Positions 44,683-54,040 of a stretch of DNA of 64,000 bases are shown piece after piece. This stretch comes from Oxalobacteraceae bacterium OTU3CINTB1 (lineage in GTDB: Bacteria > Pseudomonadota > Gammaproteobacteria > Burkholderiales > Burkholderiaceae_D): NCBI GenBank assembly GCA_024123955.1, contig CP099652.1:6696001-6760000 (forward strand), in the 5' to 3' direction. Position 1 is the first letter of the stretch; every line of letters starts with the position of its first letter. Below the pieces are notes generated by a model. The model searched no databases. It saw only the letters and a program-made list of their open reading frames with translations, and was not told where the DNA came from. A program made the translations under genes and the position numbers.

Positions 44683-44722
44683 CTCAGCGCTGTCCCACGT
44701 CACCACTTTGGAAACGATATAA

Positions 44723-46876
44723 ATGCATAAGACTCTGATCGCGCTCGCCATCCTGAGCACCGCCGCCCATGCCGACGAAGGCATGTGGATGCCGCAACAG
44801 CTGCCACAAGTGGCGAAGGAACTGAAAGCCGCCGGCCTCGAGCTGGATCCGGCCAACCTGACCAAGCTGACCGAGTTCCCGGCCGGCGCCATCGTCAGCC
44901 TCGGCGGTTGCTCGGCGTCGTTCGTGTCGCCACAAGGCCTCGTTGCGACCAACCACCATTGCGTCTACGGCAGCGTCGCACATAATTCGACGCCGGAACG
45001 TAATCTGCTGGCCAACGGTTTCCTGGCCAAGAACTTCGGCGAGGAATTGCCGGCTGCGCCGGGCAGCCGCATCTTCGTGACCAAGGCCGTCACCGACGTG
45101 ACCAAGCAGGTCGTCACGCCAGCCGTCGCCAAACTGAGCGGCAAGAAGCGCAGCGATGCGATCGAGAAAAACAGCAAGGCCATCACCGCCGAGTGCGAAA
45201 AAGACGCGGGTCACCGCTGCACCGTGTCGTCGTTCTACGGAGGCCTGGAATTTTATCTGAGCAAACAACTCGAGATCCGCGACGTGCGCCTGGTGCACGC
45301 GCCGCCGGAAGGCGTCGGCAAGTTCGGCGGCGATACCGATAACTGGATGTGGCCGCGCCACACCGGCGATTATGGCTTTTACCGCGCCTACGTCAGCAAG
45401 GACGGCAAGGCCGCCGACTACAGCAAGGACAACGTTCCCTACGTGCCGCAGCACTATCTGAAACTGGCCAGGGAAGGCGTCAAGGAAGGCGATTTCATCA
45501 TGGTGCTGGGCTACCCCGGCCGCACCAACCGCCACCGCCTGCCGTCGGAAGTGGCCTTCACTTTCGACTGGAGCTATCCGAACTTCGTCAAGACGTCGGC
45601 CGAGAACCTGGCGACCATCGCCGCCATGACCAAGGATGACAAGGACACCGCGCTGAAGTACGCGTCGCAGGTGGCCAGCATCAACAATTACTACAAGAAC
45701 CGCCAGGGCATGCTGAACTCGTACGCCAACAGCGATATGCTGGCCCGCAAAACGGCCGAGCACGAGGCGCTGAAGACATGGATCAACGCCGACGCCGCCC
45801 GCAAGAAGGAATACGCGTCCGACATCGAACTGGTCGAGAAGCTGATCGCCCAGCGCGACGCCGAAACCAAGCGCGACTACTATCTGTCGACCTCGAAACC
45901 GCGCCTGCTTAACACCGCGCGCGTGCTGTACCGCCTGGCCAACGAGAACGCCAAACCCGACGTCGAGCGCAAGTCCGGCTACCAGGTGCGCGACGTGCCG
46001 CGCATCAAGTCCAGCGTCGCCGCGCTGCTGCGCAATTACGACGAAAAGGTCGACAAGGCGCTGGTCATGAACAGCCTGACCAAGTACGCGGCCCAGCCGG
46101 CCGCCCAGCGCAGCGCCGCCTTCGATACGGTCGTCGGCATCAAGGACGGCATGAGCCGCGCCGACCTGCAGGCGGCGCTCGACAAGCTCTACGCCGGCAG
46201 CAAGCTGGGCGACGCGGCCACCCGCACCGCCTGGCTGGACAAGAAGCCGCAGGACTTCAAGGCCAGCGACGACGCCTTCGTCAAGGCGGCCGTGGCGCTG
46301 TACGACAACGACCTGAAGGAAGAAGCGGCCGAGGAAGAACTGGGCGGCAAGCTGCAGCAAGCCTACGGCAACTACATGAAGGCCAAGATCGCCTACATGA
46401 ACAGCCAGGGCCGCGCTGTTTATCCCGATGCCAACAGCACCTTGCGCGTGACCTTCGGCAAGATCGCCGGCCGCGATCCGGGCGCCGACGGTTCGAGCTG
46501 GAAAGCCTTCACCACCGTGGCCGGCGTCGCCGCCAAGGCCACCGGCGAAGGCGAGTTTAACGCGCCCAAGGCGCAGCTGGACGCGATCAAGGCCAAGGAC
46601 TTCGGCAAGTATGTCGATCCGGTGCTCAAATCGGTGCCGGTCGCCTACCTGGCGACCCTGGACATCACCGGCGGCAACTCCGGCTCGGCCGCGCTGAACA
46701 GCAAAGGCGAATGGATCGGCCTGGCCTTCGACGGCACGCTCGATTCGATCATCTCCGATTGGGACTTCAACAAGGCGATGACGCGCGATATCCAGGTCGA
46801 TCTGCGCTACATCCTGTGGAACATGAAGCACGTCGACCACGCCGACAATCTGCTGAAGGAAATGAACGCCGAGTAA
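44723..46876 (+). CDS. S46-family dipeptidyl-peptidase (DPP7/DPP11 type)
   Basis: Periplasmic or surface serine peptidase that removes dipeptides from oligopeptides. The 717-residue frame has a signal peptide (ending AAHA), and a chymotrypsin-like double barrel with an inserted helical domain. The catalytic His is in VATNHHCVYG (about residue 79), the Asp probably in FGGDTDNWMWPRHTGDYGFYRAY and the Ser653 in ITGGNSGSAALNSKGEWIGLAFDG. The residue 18 after the Ser is Gly, where DPP11 has Arg, suggesting DPP7-like preference for hydrophobic P1 residues. It has its own promoter and terminator. Confidence 0.9.
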   Translation: MHKTLIALAILSTAAHADEGMWMPQQLPQVAKELKAAGLELDPANLTKLTEFPAGAIVSLGGCSASFVSPQGLVATNHHCVYGSVAHNSTPERNLLANGFLAKNFGEELPAAPGSRIFVTKAVTDVTKQVVTPAVAKLSGKKRSDAIEKNSKAITAECEKDAGHRCTVSSFYGGLEFYLSKQLEIRDVRLVHAPPEGVGKFGGDTDNWMWPRHTGDYGFYRAYVSKDGKAADYSKDNVPYVPQHYLKLAREGVKEGDFIMVLGYPGRTNRHRLPSEVAFTFDWSYPNFVKTSAENLATIAAMTKDDKDTALKYASQVASINNYYKNRQGMLNSYANSDMLARKTAEHEALKTWINADAARKKEYASDIELVEKLIAQRDAETKRDYYLSTSKPRLLNTARVLYRLANENAKPDVERKSGYQVRDVPRIKSSVAALLRNYDEKVDKALVMNSLTKYAAQPAAQRSAAFDTVVGIKDGMSRADLQAALDKLYAGSKLGDAATRTAWLDKKPQDFKASDDAFVKAAVALYDNDLKEEAAEEELGGKLQQAYGNYMKAKIAYMNSQGRAVYPDANSTLRVTFGKIAGRDPGADGSSWKAFTTVAGVAAKATGEGEFNAPKAQLDAIKAKDFGKYVDPVLKSVPVAYLATLDITGGNSGSAALNSKGEWIGLAFDGTLDSIISDWDFNKAMTRDIQVDLRYILWNMKHVDHADNLLKEMNAE

Positions 46877-46896
46877 TTCCCTGCCGCTCAACGAAA

Positions 46897-46928
46897 CCAC
46901 GCCCCGGCAACGCGGCGTGGTTTTTTTT
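46897..46928 (+). terminator. Terminator after the S46 peptidase gene
   Basis: CCACGCC/GGCGTGG stem with a 10-nt loop followed by TTTTTTTT (46921-46928), 21 bp after the stop. Confidence 0.92.
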
Positions 46929-46981
46929 GCGCCTGCGGTACAGTAACGCTTCCATTCCACCAATCAAGACCAGGAGAAGTC

Positions 46982-47548
46982 ATGCCCGCCAAAAAAGTCG
47001 CCGTAGTGATCGGCAGTCTGCGCAAGGAGTCGATCAACCGCAAGTTCGCCCACGAACTGATCGCGCTGGCGCCGCCTTCGCTGGAGTTCAACATCGTTGA
47101 AATCGGCGAGATGGCCCTGTACAACGAGGATTTGGAAGGGAAAGATGTCACGCCGCCGCAGGCGTGGACCCATTTCCGCCAGCGCATCAAGGAGGCCGAC
47201 GCCGTGCTGTTCGTTACGCCGGAGTACAACCGCTCGGTGCCGGCGCCGCTGAAGAACGCCATCGATATCGGCTCGCGTCCCTACGGCGACAGCGCCTGGA
47301 GCGGCAAGCCGGCCGGCGTGGTCACCGTTTCGCCCGGCGCGGTGGGCGGTTTCGGCGCCAACCATCATCTGCGCCAGTCGCTGGTGTTCCTCGACATGCC
47401 GGTGCTGCAACAGCCGGAAGCTTACATCGGCGGCGCCGGCAGCCTGCTGGGCGACGACGGCAAGATCAACAACGACCGCACCAGGGAATTCCTGAAGAAA
47501 TTCGCCGACGCCTTCGCGGCCTGGGTGGAAACCAACGCCAAGAAATAA
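46982..47548 (+). CDS. NADPH-dependent FMN reductase
   Basis: Flavodoxin-like reductase of 188 residues (ChrR/YieF/SsuE group). It starts KKVAVVIGSLRKESINRKFAHEL (phosphate-binding loop), then VLFVTPEYNRSVPAPLKNAIDIGSRPYGDSAWSGKPAGVVTVSPGAVGGFGANHHLRQSL. It reduces FMN, quinones or metal oxyanions. CAGGAGAAG precedes the ATG. Its stop abuts the stop of the convergent MBL-like gene with no spacer. Confidence 0.92.
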   Translation: MPAKKVAVVIGSLRKESINRKFAHELIALAPPSLEFNIVEIGEMALYNEDLEGKDVTPPQAWTHFRQRIKEADAVLFVTPEYNRSVPAPLKNAIDIGSRPYGDSAWSGKPAGVVTVSPGAVGGFGANHHLRQSLVFLDMPVLQQPEAYIGGAGSLLGDDGKINNDRTREFLKKFADAFAAWVETNAKK

Positions 47549-48370
47549 TCAGCGCCGGATTGCCCGGAACGCGTAGCCGGCCACCGTCAGCGCGGCCGGC
47601 TTGGCGACCAAGCCGGCATCGCCCACCGGTCCGCCGGCGGCCTGCGTCGCCCGGCGCAGCGGCACCAACTGCGGCCCATCGCGCCCCGGCAACAGCGCCA
47701 GGTCGACACCGGGCAGGCGCAGCGGCAGGCCTTCGATCTCGTCGGCGGCCAGCGCCTCGCAGCTGACATATAACCGATACGAGGTGCGGCCGTTGCCCAG
47801 CTCCAGCACAAAACCCGCCACAGGCGCCGTTCCCGGCCGACCGGGCATGGCCGTCACGCGCAGCCACGCTTTATCGTTGTTCTTCCCCGTGCCCTTACGC
47901 AGATGCAATGCGTCCCAGGTCTGCATCGGATAGTAGTGCGGGCCGTCGCCCCCACCGCCCGGCGCCGACGATGGCGGCGGCATAGGAGGCACCGCCGCGC
48001 CGGCGGACGGCTCCACCAGGATCACCGGCAGCCTGCGCAGCGCGGCCAGCGGCGCCAGCCCGCCGTAGCGTCCGGCGCTGGCCGGCGTCACCAGCACCAG
48101 GTCGACCGCCGGCCACTCGCGCACCGACTCGGCGCTGTAGGCGTCGGCGTCGGCCCCCACGGTCAGCAGGCGCAGCCCCTGGAAGCGGATCAGCGCCAGG
48201 CCTTTGCCGACCAGCTGCACGCTGCCTTGCGCCGCGCCGACGATGGCGACGCCGCCGGCCGCTTTCACGTCGATCACATAGCGCGGCCCGATCTGCGCCA
48301 GCCCCACCTTGCACACCAGCGCCAGCAGAAAAGCGACCAGCACCGCACCAAGCCCACTCCCGTTCCACAT
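47549..48370 (-). CDS. Membrane-anchored, degenerate metallo-beta-lactamase-fold protein
   Basis: A 273-residue protein with an N-terminal transmembrane helix (LGAVLVAFLLALVCKVGLA) and a periplasmic domain. The order of motifs resembles MBL-fold hydrolases of the kind with an LLSHDHHDH loop, PxWxxL, VTATPARHGP and GFVLE...YVSGDT, but the metal ligands are gone: VDLVLVTPASAGRYGGL, VTAMPGRPGTAPVAGFVLELG and YVSCEAL stand in their place. It would thus be a pseudoenzyme. A Gly/Pro-rich insert lies at about residues 125-145. ATG at 48370 is chosen because AGGAG is 6 bp away; 48388 is an alternative. Family assignment is by pattern and moderate. Confidence 0.6.
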   Translation of the reverse strand: MWNGSGLGAVLVAFLLALVCKVGLAQIGPRYVIDVKAAGGVAIVGAAQGSVQLVGKGLALIRFQGLRLLTVGADADAYSAESVREWPAVDLVLVTPASAGRYGGLAPLAALRRLPVILVEPSAGAAVPPMPPPSSAPGGGGDGPHYYPMQTWDALHLRKGTGKNNDKAWLRVTAMPGRPGTAPVAGFVLELGNGRTSYRLYVSCEALAADEIEGLPLRLPGVDLALLPGRDGPQLVPLRRATQAAGGPVGDAGLVAKPAALTVAGYAFRAIRR

Positions 48371-48575
48371 CGCTGGCTCCTGGTTCATGACGAGAATTCC
48401 AGTAGACCACCGCGTGGATTTATTTCCTTGAAACAACTCGAGTACTTGGCGCGAGCGGCCTGCCGCCGCTCAAAAAGCGGGCACGAATGATACAATCGCG
48501 CCCTCGACAGCACGCCGAAGCGCCCACAAGGCTTGGCGCGCCATTTCACATTGTTCCTCTGAGATCCAGACTGCC

Positions 48576-50264
48576 ATGCACCCAGATATGCCGACGCCTT
48601 ATGAAAAAGGCAATCAAAATCAAACCACCCTGTGGACCGAATGCATCGCGTTCTACGAGGAGCTGGCCGCGCGCTTCCCGCAGGTGCTGCGTTTTGAACA
48701 GATCGGCGTGTCCGACGGCGGCATCCCGGTGCATGCCGGCATCGTCAGCCCGGACGGCGTGTTCGACCGCTCGCAGATCAAGGCCGAGGGCCGCACCGTC
48801 TTCTTCAACAACAACGGCATCCACCCCGGCGAACCCGAGGGCGTGGACGCCTGCATGGCCATCGTGCGCGACCTGTGCTACGAGCCGGCCCGCCTGGCGG
48901 CGCTGGGCGACACCGTGCTGCTGTTCGTACCGCTCTACAACGTCGACGGCGCGCTGAACCGGGCCAACACCTCGCGCGTCAACCAGGACGGCCCCGAGCA
49001 ATTCGGCTTCCGCGGCAACAGCCGCCACCTGGACCTGAACCGCGACTTCATCAAGTGCGACACGCTCAACGCCCGCCTGTTCAACCAGCTGGTGACCAGC
49101 TGGGACCCGGACGTCATGGTCGACACCCATACGTCCAACGGCGCCGACTATCCGTACACGATGACCCTGATCCACACCCAGGCGGACAAGCTGGGCTACG
49201 GCCTCGGCCCCTTCCTGCGCGAGACCATGCTGCCGCACATCTACGCCCAGATGGAAGCGAAGGGCTGGCCCACCTGCCCCTACGTCAACCCAATCAAGGA
49301 CAGCCCGGACGACGGCCTCGCCGAATTCCTGGAAGTGCCGCGCTTCTCGACCGGCTTCGCGGCCCTGCACCACGTCATCGGCTTCATGCCGGAGACGCAC
49401 ATGCTCAAGCCTTTCAAGGACCGCTACGAATCGATGCGCGCGCTGCTGGACGTGACGATGGCCTTCACCGCCGCCCACGGCGCGCAAATCCGCGCCCTGC
49501 GCGCCGACGCCAAAGAGCAGGCGGCCAACGCCAGCGAGTGGACCGTCGCCTGGCAAATGGATGACACCAATCCGTCGACCGTCCGCTTCAAGGGCTACGC
49601 GGCCAAGCGCAGCGCCAGCGTGCTGGGGAACTATCAGCGCCTCTCGTACGATCGCAGCCAGCCGTGGGAAAAGGACATCGCCTACTACAACAACTTCGTG
49701 CCGGCGGCCACCGTGCGCGCGCCGAAAGGCTATATCGTGCCGCAAGCCTGGCGCGAAGCCATCGAGCGCCTGCAGTGGAACGGCGTCGAGATGGCCGCGT
49801 TCGACGAAGCGTCGACCATCGAGGCGCAGTACTATCACATCGCCTCGGTGACCTCGCGCCCGCACGCGTATGAAGGCCATATGTACCACGACGCCGTGGA
49901 ACTGGAAGCGCGCACCGGCAGCTTCACCGTGCGGCCGGGCGACTGGTTCATTCCGCTCAAGCAGGCCAACGCCCGCTACGCCGTCGAAACGCTGGAACCG
50001 CAAGGCCACGACTCATTCTTCCGCTGGGGCTTCTTCAACAGCGTGCTGGAAAAGAAGGAAGCGTTCTCCGACTACGTGTTCGAAGACCTGGCGCTGGAAA
50101 TGCTCGAAGCGGAACCGGAACTGAAGGCCAAGTTCGAAGCGTGGAAGGCCGCCAATCCGGCGCTGCTGTCGGATCAGGAAAAAGTATTGGGCTTCATCTT
50201 CGAAAACGGCAAGCGCCACGCCGAACCCGAATGGCGCCGCTACCCGGTGCTGTCGGTCTTCTGA
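48576..50264 (+). CDS. M14-family zinc carboxypeptidase
   Basis: A 562-residue metallopeptidase with no obvious signal peptide. The zinc ligands His and Glu are in NNNGIHPGEPEGVDA and the third in MVDTHTSNGADYPYTMT. Stretches NVDGALNRANTSRVNQDGP and SRHLDLNRDFIKCDT resemble the M14 substrate pocket. A large C-terminal beta-rich part follows (from about residue 320), with a usual catalytic Glu not certainly located. The start could also be 48588. Proposed role: C-terminal trimming of peptides. No operon partner is evident apart from the FUSC gene 94 bp downstream. Confidence 0.85.
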   Translation: MHPDMPTPYEKGNQNQTTLWTECIAFYEELAARFPQVLRFEQIGVSDGGIPVHAGIVSPDGVFDRSQIKAEGRTVFFNNNGIHPGEPEGVDACMAIVRDLCYEPARLAALGDTVLLFVPLYNVDGALNRANTSRVNQDGPEQFGFRGNSRHLDLNRDFIKCDTLNARLFNQLVTSWDPDVMVDTHTSNGADYPYTMTLIHTQADKLGYGLGPFLRETMLPHIYAQMEAKGWPTCPYVNPIKDSPDDGLAEFLEVPRFSTGFAALHHVIGFMPETHMLKPFKDRYESMRALLDVTMAFTAAHGAQIRALRADAKEQAANASEWTVAWQMDDTNPSTVRFKGYAAKRSASVLGNYQRLSYDRSQPWEKDIAYYNNFVPAATVRAPKGYIVPQAWREAIERLQWNGVEMAAFDEASTIEAQYYHIASVTSRPHAYEGHMYHDAVELEARTGSFTVRPGDWFIPLKQANARYAVETLEPQGHDSFFRWGFFNSVLEKKEAFSDYVFEDLALEMLEAEPELKAKFEAWKAANPALLSDQEKVLGFIFENGKRHAEPEWRRYPVLSVF

Positions 50265-50358
50265 CGACAGCCCGACACCGTAGTTTCGCGTTCCCCGTGT
50301 GCGCGGCGGCGATCCCGCCGTGCACACATTAGCACCCGCTGCCCACAAGGTCACAGCC

Positions 50359-52527
50359 ATGCACTACGCACTCAATCTGCGCACTTTCTTCTACAGCCAC
50401 TATTTTTATCTTGGGCTGCGCTTCGCCGCGGGCCTGGTCGGCGTCACCGTGATCACCCTGCAGTTCGCCGACATGGCCACCGCCATGACGGTCTGCATCG
50501 GCGCCCTGTGCACCGCGCTGATGGACATGCCCAGCCCCCTGCGCCACAAATTCAACGAGATGAGCGCCTCGGTGCTGCTGTGCAGCGCCGTCACCTTGCT
50601 CATCAGCCTGTGCGCGCCGCTGCATTGGCTGCTGCTGACGATGCTGGTGATAATCAGCTTCCTCGCCTGCATGATGGTCGTCTACGGCAAAAAGTCGATG
50701 CCGCTGCAACTGGCCACGCTGTTCATCATGACCATGTCGATGGAACACTCGATGACGGTCAAGCAGTCGTTTATCCACACCGGCTTGTTTACGCTTGGCG
50801 CGGTGGCCTACCTGGCGTACGCGATGGGCATCTCGTGGATACTGCGCCACCGCATCAAGCAGCAGGTGCTGGCCGAGGCGCTGTTCGAGCTGGCCGCCTA
50901 CATCGATATCAAGGCCGACTTCTACGACACCCGCTACAACCTCAATGAGCAGTTCAATAAGCTGGTGCGCCATCAAAGCGTGCTGGCCGACCGCCAGCAG
51001 GCGTCGCGAGACCTGATCCTGCGCGCGCACCAGAACAGCAAGGACGCCATCGTGGTGCAGGTCCACGTCTGCATGCTGGACCTGTATGAGCTGATCCTGT
51101 CGACCCACACCGATTACGCGCAACTGCGCATGCACCTGGCCGATTCGCCGGTGCTCAAAACGCTGCACGACCTGGCCTACAAGGCCGCGCGCGATATCGA
51201 ATCGGTGGCCTACGACGTCACCCGCAAAAAGGCCTCGTACGCGGAGATCAGCTACACGCCGGAGCTGGACGCCGTGGAAGCGGAACTGGCCGCGATCCAG
51301 CGCCGCATCGACGACGGTAAGCCGCAGCAGGAAGCCTTGGCGGTGCTGCGCGCCCAGCGCAACAAGATCCGCGCCATCATCAAGATGATCGGCGAACTGC
51401 ATCAGGCCAGCCAGAAGGTCTCCGACACCACGCCGTTCTGGGTCGACGCCGACATGGGGCCCTTCCTGTCGCAGCAAAAGTACGAGCTGCGCATGATCCT
51501 GTCGCACCTGCGCATGGATTCGCCGATCTTCCGCTTCTCGCTGCGGGTGGCGATGGCGATCTCGGTCGGCCTGGCGGTGGCCGCGTGGCTGCCTTACGCG
51601 GCGCACAGCTACTGGATCGTGCTGACCATCGTGATCATCCTCAAACCCAGCTTCAGCATGACCAAGCAGCGGCGCAGCGACCGCATCATCGGCACCGTCA
51701 TCGGCTGCGTGATCACCGCGCTGGTGATCCGCTACCTGAACCACCCCGCGTTCATGCTCGGCATCCTGGTGGTGGCGACGGTGGCCACGCCCACTTTCAT
51801 CTACCTGCGCTACCGCTACGCCGCCATCGCGGTCAGCATCATGATCCTGCTGCAGATGCACCTGATCGCGCCGGGGAACAATGACCTGATCATGGAGCGC
51901 CTGATCGATACCTTCATCGGCGCGGCGGTGGCGACGGCCTTCAGCTTCGTGCTGGCCAACTGGGAATACCAAACCCTCCCGCGCCTGATCCGCGAAGTGC
52001 TGGACGTGAACCTGCGCTACATGCAGGCCAGCTTCGATCTGCTGCAAGGCAAAGGCAAGGACGATTTCGCCTACCGCATCGAGCGCAAACGGTTGATGGA
52101 CAGCCTGGCATCGCTCAGCTCCGCGCTGGTGCGCATGCTCGACGAGCCATCGAGCAAGCAGCGCGCAGTGGAGGACATCAACCTGTTCATCGTGCAAAAC
52201 TACCTGCTGGTAGCGCACGTGGCGGCCTTGCGCTCGATCCTGCGCCGCCACGTGACGGAGTTGCCGAAGGAGCCGGTCAACGCCATGCTGGACGAGAGCC
52301 ACGCCCAGGTGGTCGGCATCCTGTCGCAGGCGCTCGACCGCCACGTGCATAAGACGCCGGCGCCGCTCGCTGCGCTGGCGCCGAACAAGCCGGTCGACAG
52401 CGCAGCCGGCACCGCCGCCGTGCCGTGGTCGGGCTGGCCCTTGGTGCAGCGCCGCATCCGTCTGTTGCAAGCCGATGCCGCAAAAATCATCGTCCATAGT
52501 GAAGCCATCGTCCGCAACGTGGCCTGA
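50359..52527 (+). CDS. FUSC-family inner-membrane protein (YccS/YhfK-like)
   Basis: A 722-residue membrane protein with two sets of about five or six helices. The first set is at residues 10-170 (FAAGLVGVTVITLQFADMATAMTVCIGALCTALMDMPSPL); the second, C-terminal half carries the FUSC signature PYAAHSYWIVLTIVIILKPSFSMTKQRRSDRIIGTVIGC. Helical cytoplasmic domains lie between and after. The family includes aromatic acid efflux (AaeB) and YccS, of unclear role. ATG at 50359 is preferred; an in-frame start 60 bp upstream is less likely. Confidence 0.88.
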   Translation: MHYALNLRTFFYSHYFYLGLRFAAGLVGVTVITLQFADMATAMTVCIGALCTALMDMPSPLRHKFNEMSASVLLCSAVTLLISLCAPLHWLLLTMLVIISFLACMMVVYGKKSMPLQLATLFIMTMSMEHSMTVKQSFIHTGLFTLGAVAYLAYAMGISWILRHRIKQQVLAEALFELAAYIDIKADFYDTRYNLNEQFNKLVRHQSVLADRQQASRDLILRAHQNSKDAIVVQVHVCMLDLYELILSTHTDYAQLRMHLADSPVLKTLHDLAYKAARDIESVAYDVTRKKASYAEISYTPELDAVEAELAAIQRRIDDGKPQQEALAVLRAQRNKIRAIIKMIGELHQASQKVSDTTPFWVDADMGPFLSQQKYELRMILSHLRMDSPIFRFSLRVAMAISVGLAVAAWLPYAAHSYWIVLTIVIILKPSFSMTKQRRSDRIIGTVIGCVITALVIRYLNHPAFMLGILVVATVATPTFIYLRYRYAAIAVSIMILLQMHLIAPGNNDLIMERLIDTFIGAAVATAFSFVLANWEYQTLPRLIREVLDVNLRYMQASFDLLQGKGKDDFAYRIERKRLMDSLASLSSALVRMLDEPSSKQRAVEDINLFIVQNYLLVAHVAALRSILRRHVTELPKEPVNAMLDESHAQVVGILSQALDRHVHKTPAPLAALAPNKPVDSAAGTAAVPWSGWPLVQRRIRLLQADAAKIIVHSEAIVRNVA

Positions 52528-52545
52528 TACTGCTAACATGGGGCG

Positions 52546-53463
52546 ATGAGTTCATCATCCGCCCCTTTCACCACCCGCGACCTCCTTTCCGCCCTGGCCG
52601 TGGTCCTGATCTGGGGCACCAACTTCGTCGCGATGAAGATCGGCCTCAAGGACTTGACGCCGTTCCAGATGGGCGCCGCCCGCTATGTGTTCGCGGTGCT
52701 GCCGCTGATCCTCGTCGTGCGTCCGCCCAAGCTCCCCGTCAAATGGATCGTCGCCTATGGGCTGTGCCAGGGCGTCGGCCAGTTCGGACTGCTGTTCCTG
52801 TCGCTCAAGGTCGGCATGTCCGCCTCGCTGGCGTCGGTCATCCTGCAAACGCAGGTCTTCTTCACCGCCCTGTTCGGCTTCGTGCTGCTGCGCGAGCGCG
52901 CCAGCCGCGCGCTGAAAGGCGGCCTGCTGCTGGCGGCCGTGGGGCTGGTCTGCTTCGGCATGAACTACGTGGAACCGGGCCACGCCGGCGGCACCACCGC
53001 CGGCGGCTTCTTGCTGACCTTGATGGCGGCGGCGATGTGGGCCGCCTCCAATATCGTCGTGCGCCGCGCCCAGCAGGCGACGCCGGAATTCGACGTGGTC
53101 AGCTTCATGGTCTGGTGCAGCCTGGTGCCGATCCTGCCGTTCATCGGCCTATCGCTGGCGTTCGACGATCCGGCCACCCGCTGGCACTGGACCGGCGCGC
53201 CGTGGACCACCTGGGCGGCGGTCGCCTATCTGGGCTGGATGGCCACCATTCTCGGCTACGCGATGTGGACCCGGCTTCTCAAGCGCCATCCGGTCAACCG
53301 CGTGGCGCCGTTCAGCCTGGGCGTGCCGGTGGTCGGCATCAGCGCCGGCATGGTGCTGCTGGGCGACGTCGTCACCGGCTGGCAATGGGCCGGCATCGCG
53401 CTGATCGTGCTGTCGCTGATGTGCACGATGTTTGGCGGCCGCTGGCTCGACCGCCGGGGTTAA
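52546..53463 (+). CDS. EamA/DMT-family exporter
   Basis: Ten-helix drug/metabolite transporter of 305 residues with two EamA repeats (VVLIWGTNFVAMKIGLKDLTPFQMGAARYVFA; then TLMAAAMWAASNIVVRRAQQATPEFD). Members export amino acids or related metabolites such as O-acetylserine and cysteine. The substrate cannot be told. It begins 18 bp after the FUSC gene and is probably co-transcribed. Confidence 0.9.
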   Translation: MSSSSAPFTTRDLLSALAVVLIWGTNFVAMKIGLKDLTPFQMGAARYVFAVLPLILVVRPPKLPVKWIVAYGLCQGVGQFGLLFLSLKVGMSASLASVILQTQVFFTALFGFVLLRERASRALKGGLLLAAVGLVCFGMNYVEPGHAGGTTAGGFLLTLMAAAMWAASNIVVRRAQQATPEFDVVSFMVWCSLVPILPFIGLSLAFDDPATRWHWTGAPWTTWAAVAYLGWMATILGYAMWTRLLKRHPVNRVAPFSLGVPVVGISAGMVLLGDVVTGWQWAGIALIVLSLMCTMFGGRWLDRRG

Positions 53464-53763
53464 CTTCCTGTCATTGATTTTCCAAATAAAATCGATATCC
53501 GCTATCACGTTCGTGAATAGCTTTGCCAGCCTGTCGCACGGTTAGCCGCCATTATTGCCATTCGGACATCCAAGATTACCGGATGCAGCATCCCAAGCAA
53601 AAAAATCCAACATAATTTGTTGCCCTTCGGAACCGATGTTTCATAGGGAAAACATCAAGTTATACTGAAAACTAATGGCTCCTATCACAAATCAAAATTT
53701 TTTTTATTTCTGAAAACGGCGCATACTGCACTGCATCAAACGGACATTTAACAGGAGCTTCTC
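53464..53763. promoter_or_regulatory. AT-rich 300-bp gap before the small-protein genes
   Basis: No gene is supported here. It contains a short palindrome TCACGTTCGTGA (about 53506-53517), an A/T-rich stretch with T8 near 53700, and a possible promoter TTTCAT-N16-TATACT about 100 bp before the 78-residue gene. The clearly different base composition suggests a regulatory or 5'-leader region for the two small proteins downstream. Confidence 0.45.
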
Positions 53764-54000
53764 ATGAACTCGACTACTTTCAACACTCACACCACCGCCA
53801 ACTACGCAGGCAATGTCGCCAACGCCGTACGTCAACTGTTCGCTGCGCTGTTTGCACGGAAGCCAGCCGCTGTTGCAGAAGCGACCACCGAGCGCGCCGA
53901 TGAAACCATCTGGTGGCTGAGCAGCACCGCTAAAGACGTGGAAGCCCACTCCCCTAACCTGGCTGCGGAACTGCGCTACATCGCAGCCCGTTTCGGTTAA
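53764..54000 (+). CDS. Small protein of unknown function (78 residues)
   Basis: Not recognised. ATG at 53764 has a very good AGGAG at 7 bp. The sequence opens with a polar Asn/Thr-rich stretch, then NVANAVRQLFAALFARKPAAV (amphipathic helix), an acidic linker and the helix ETIWWLSSTAKDVEAHSPNLAAELRYIAARFG. There is no signal peptide. A 32-residue gene follows 40 bp later, then a terminator, so the two form an operon. The codon use is that of a highly expressed gene, and a strong ribosome binding site makes translation likely. Confidence 0.72.
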   Translation: MNSTTFNTHTTANYAGNVANAVRQLFAALFARKPAAVAEATTERADETIWWLSSTAKDVEAHSPNLAAELRYIAARFG

Positions 54001-54040
54001 TAGCAGTTCACTCAACTCACCCACTTACTGGAGAACCACC

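Noticed and set aside
50329..52539. A 736-codon minus-strand frame opposite the FUSC gene
   Set aside because: Low-complexity His/Gln/Arg/Asp composition typical of an antisense shadow; no domain.
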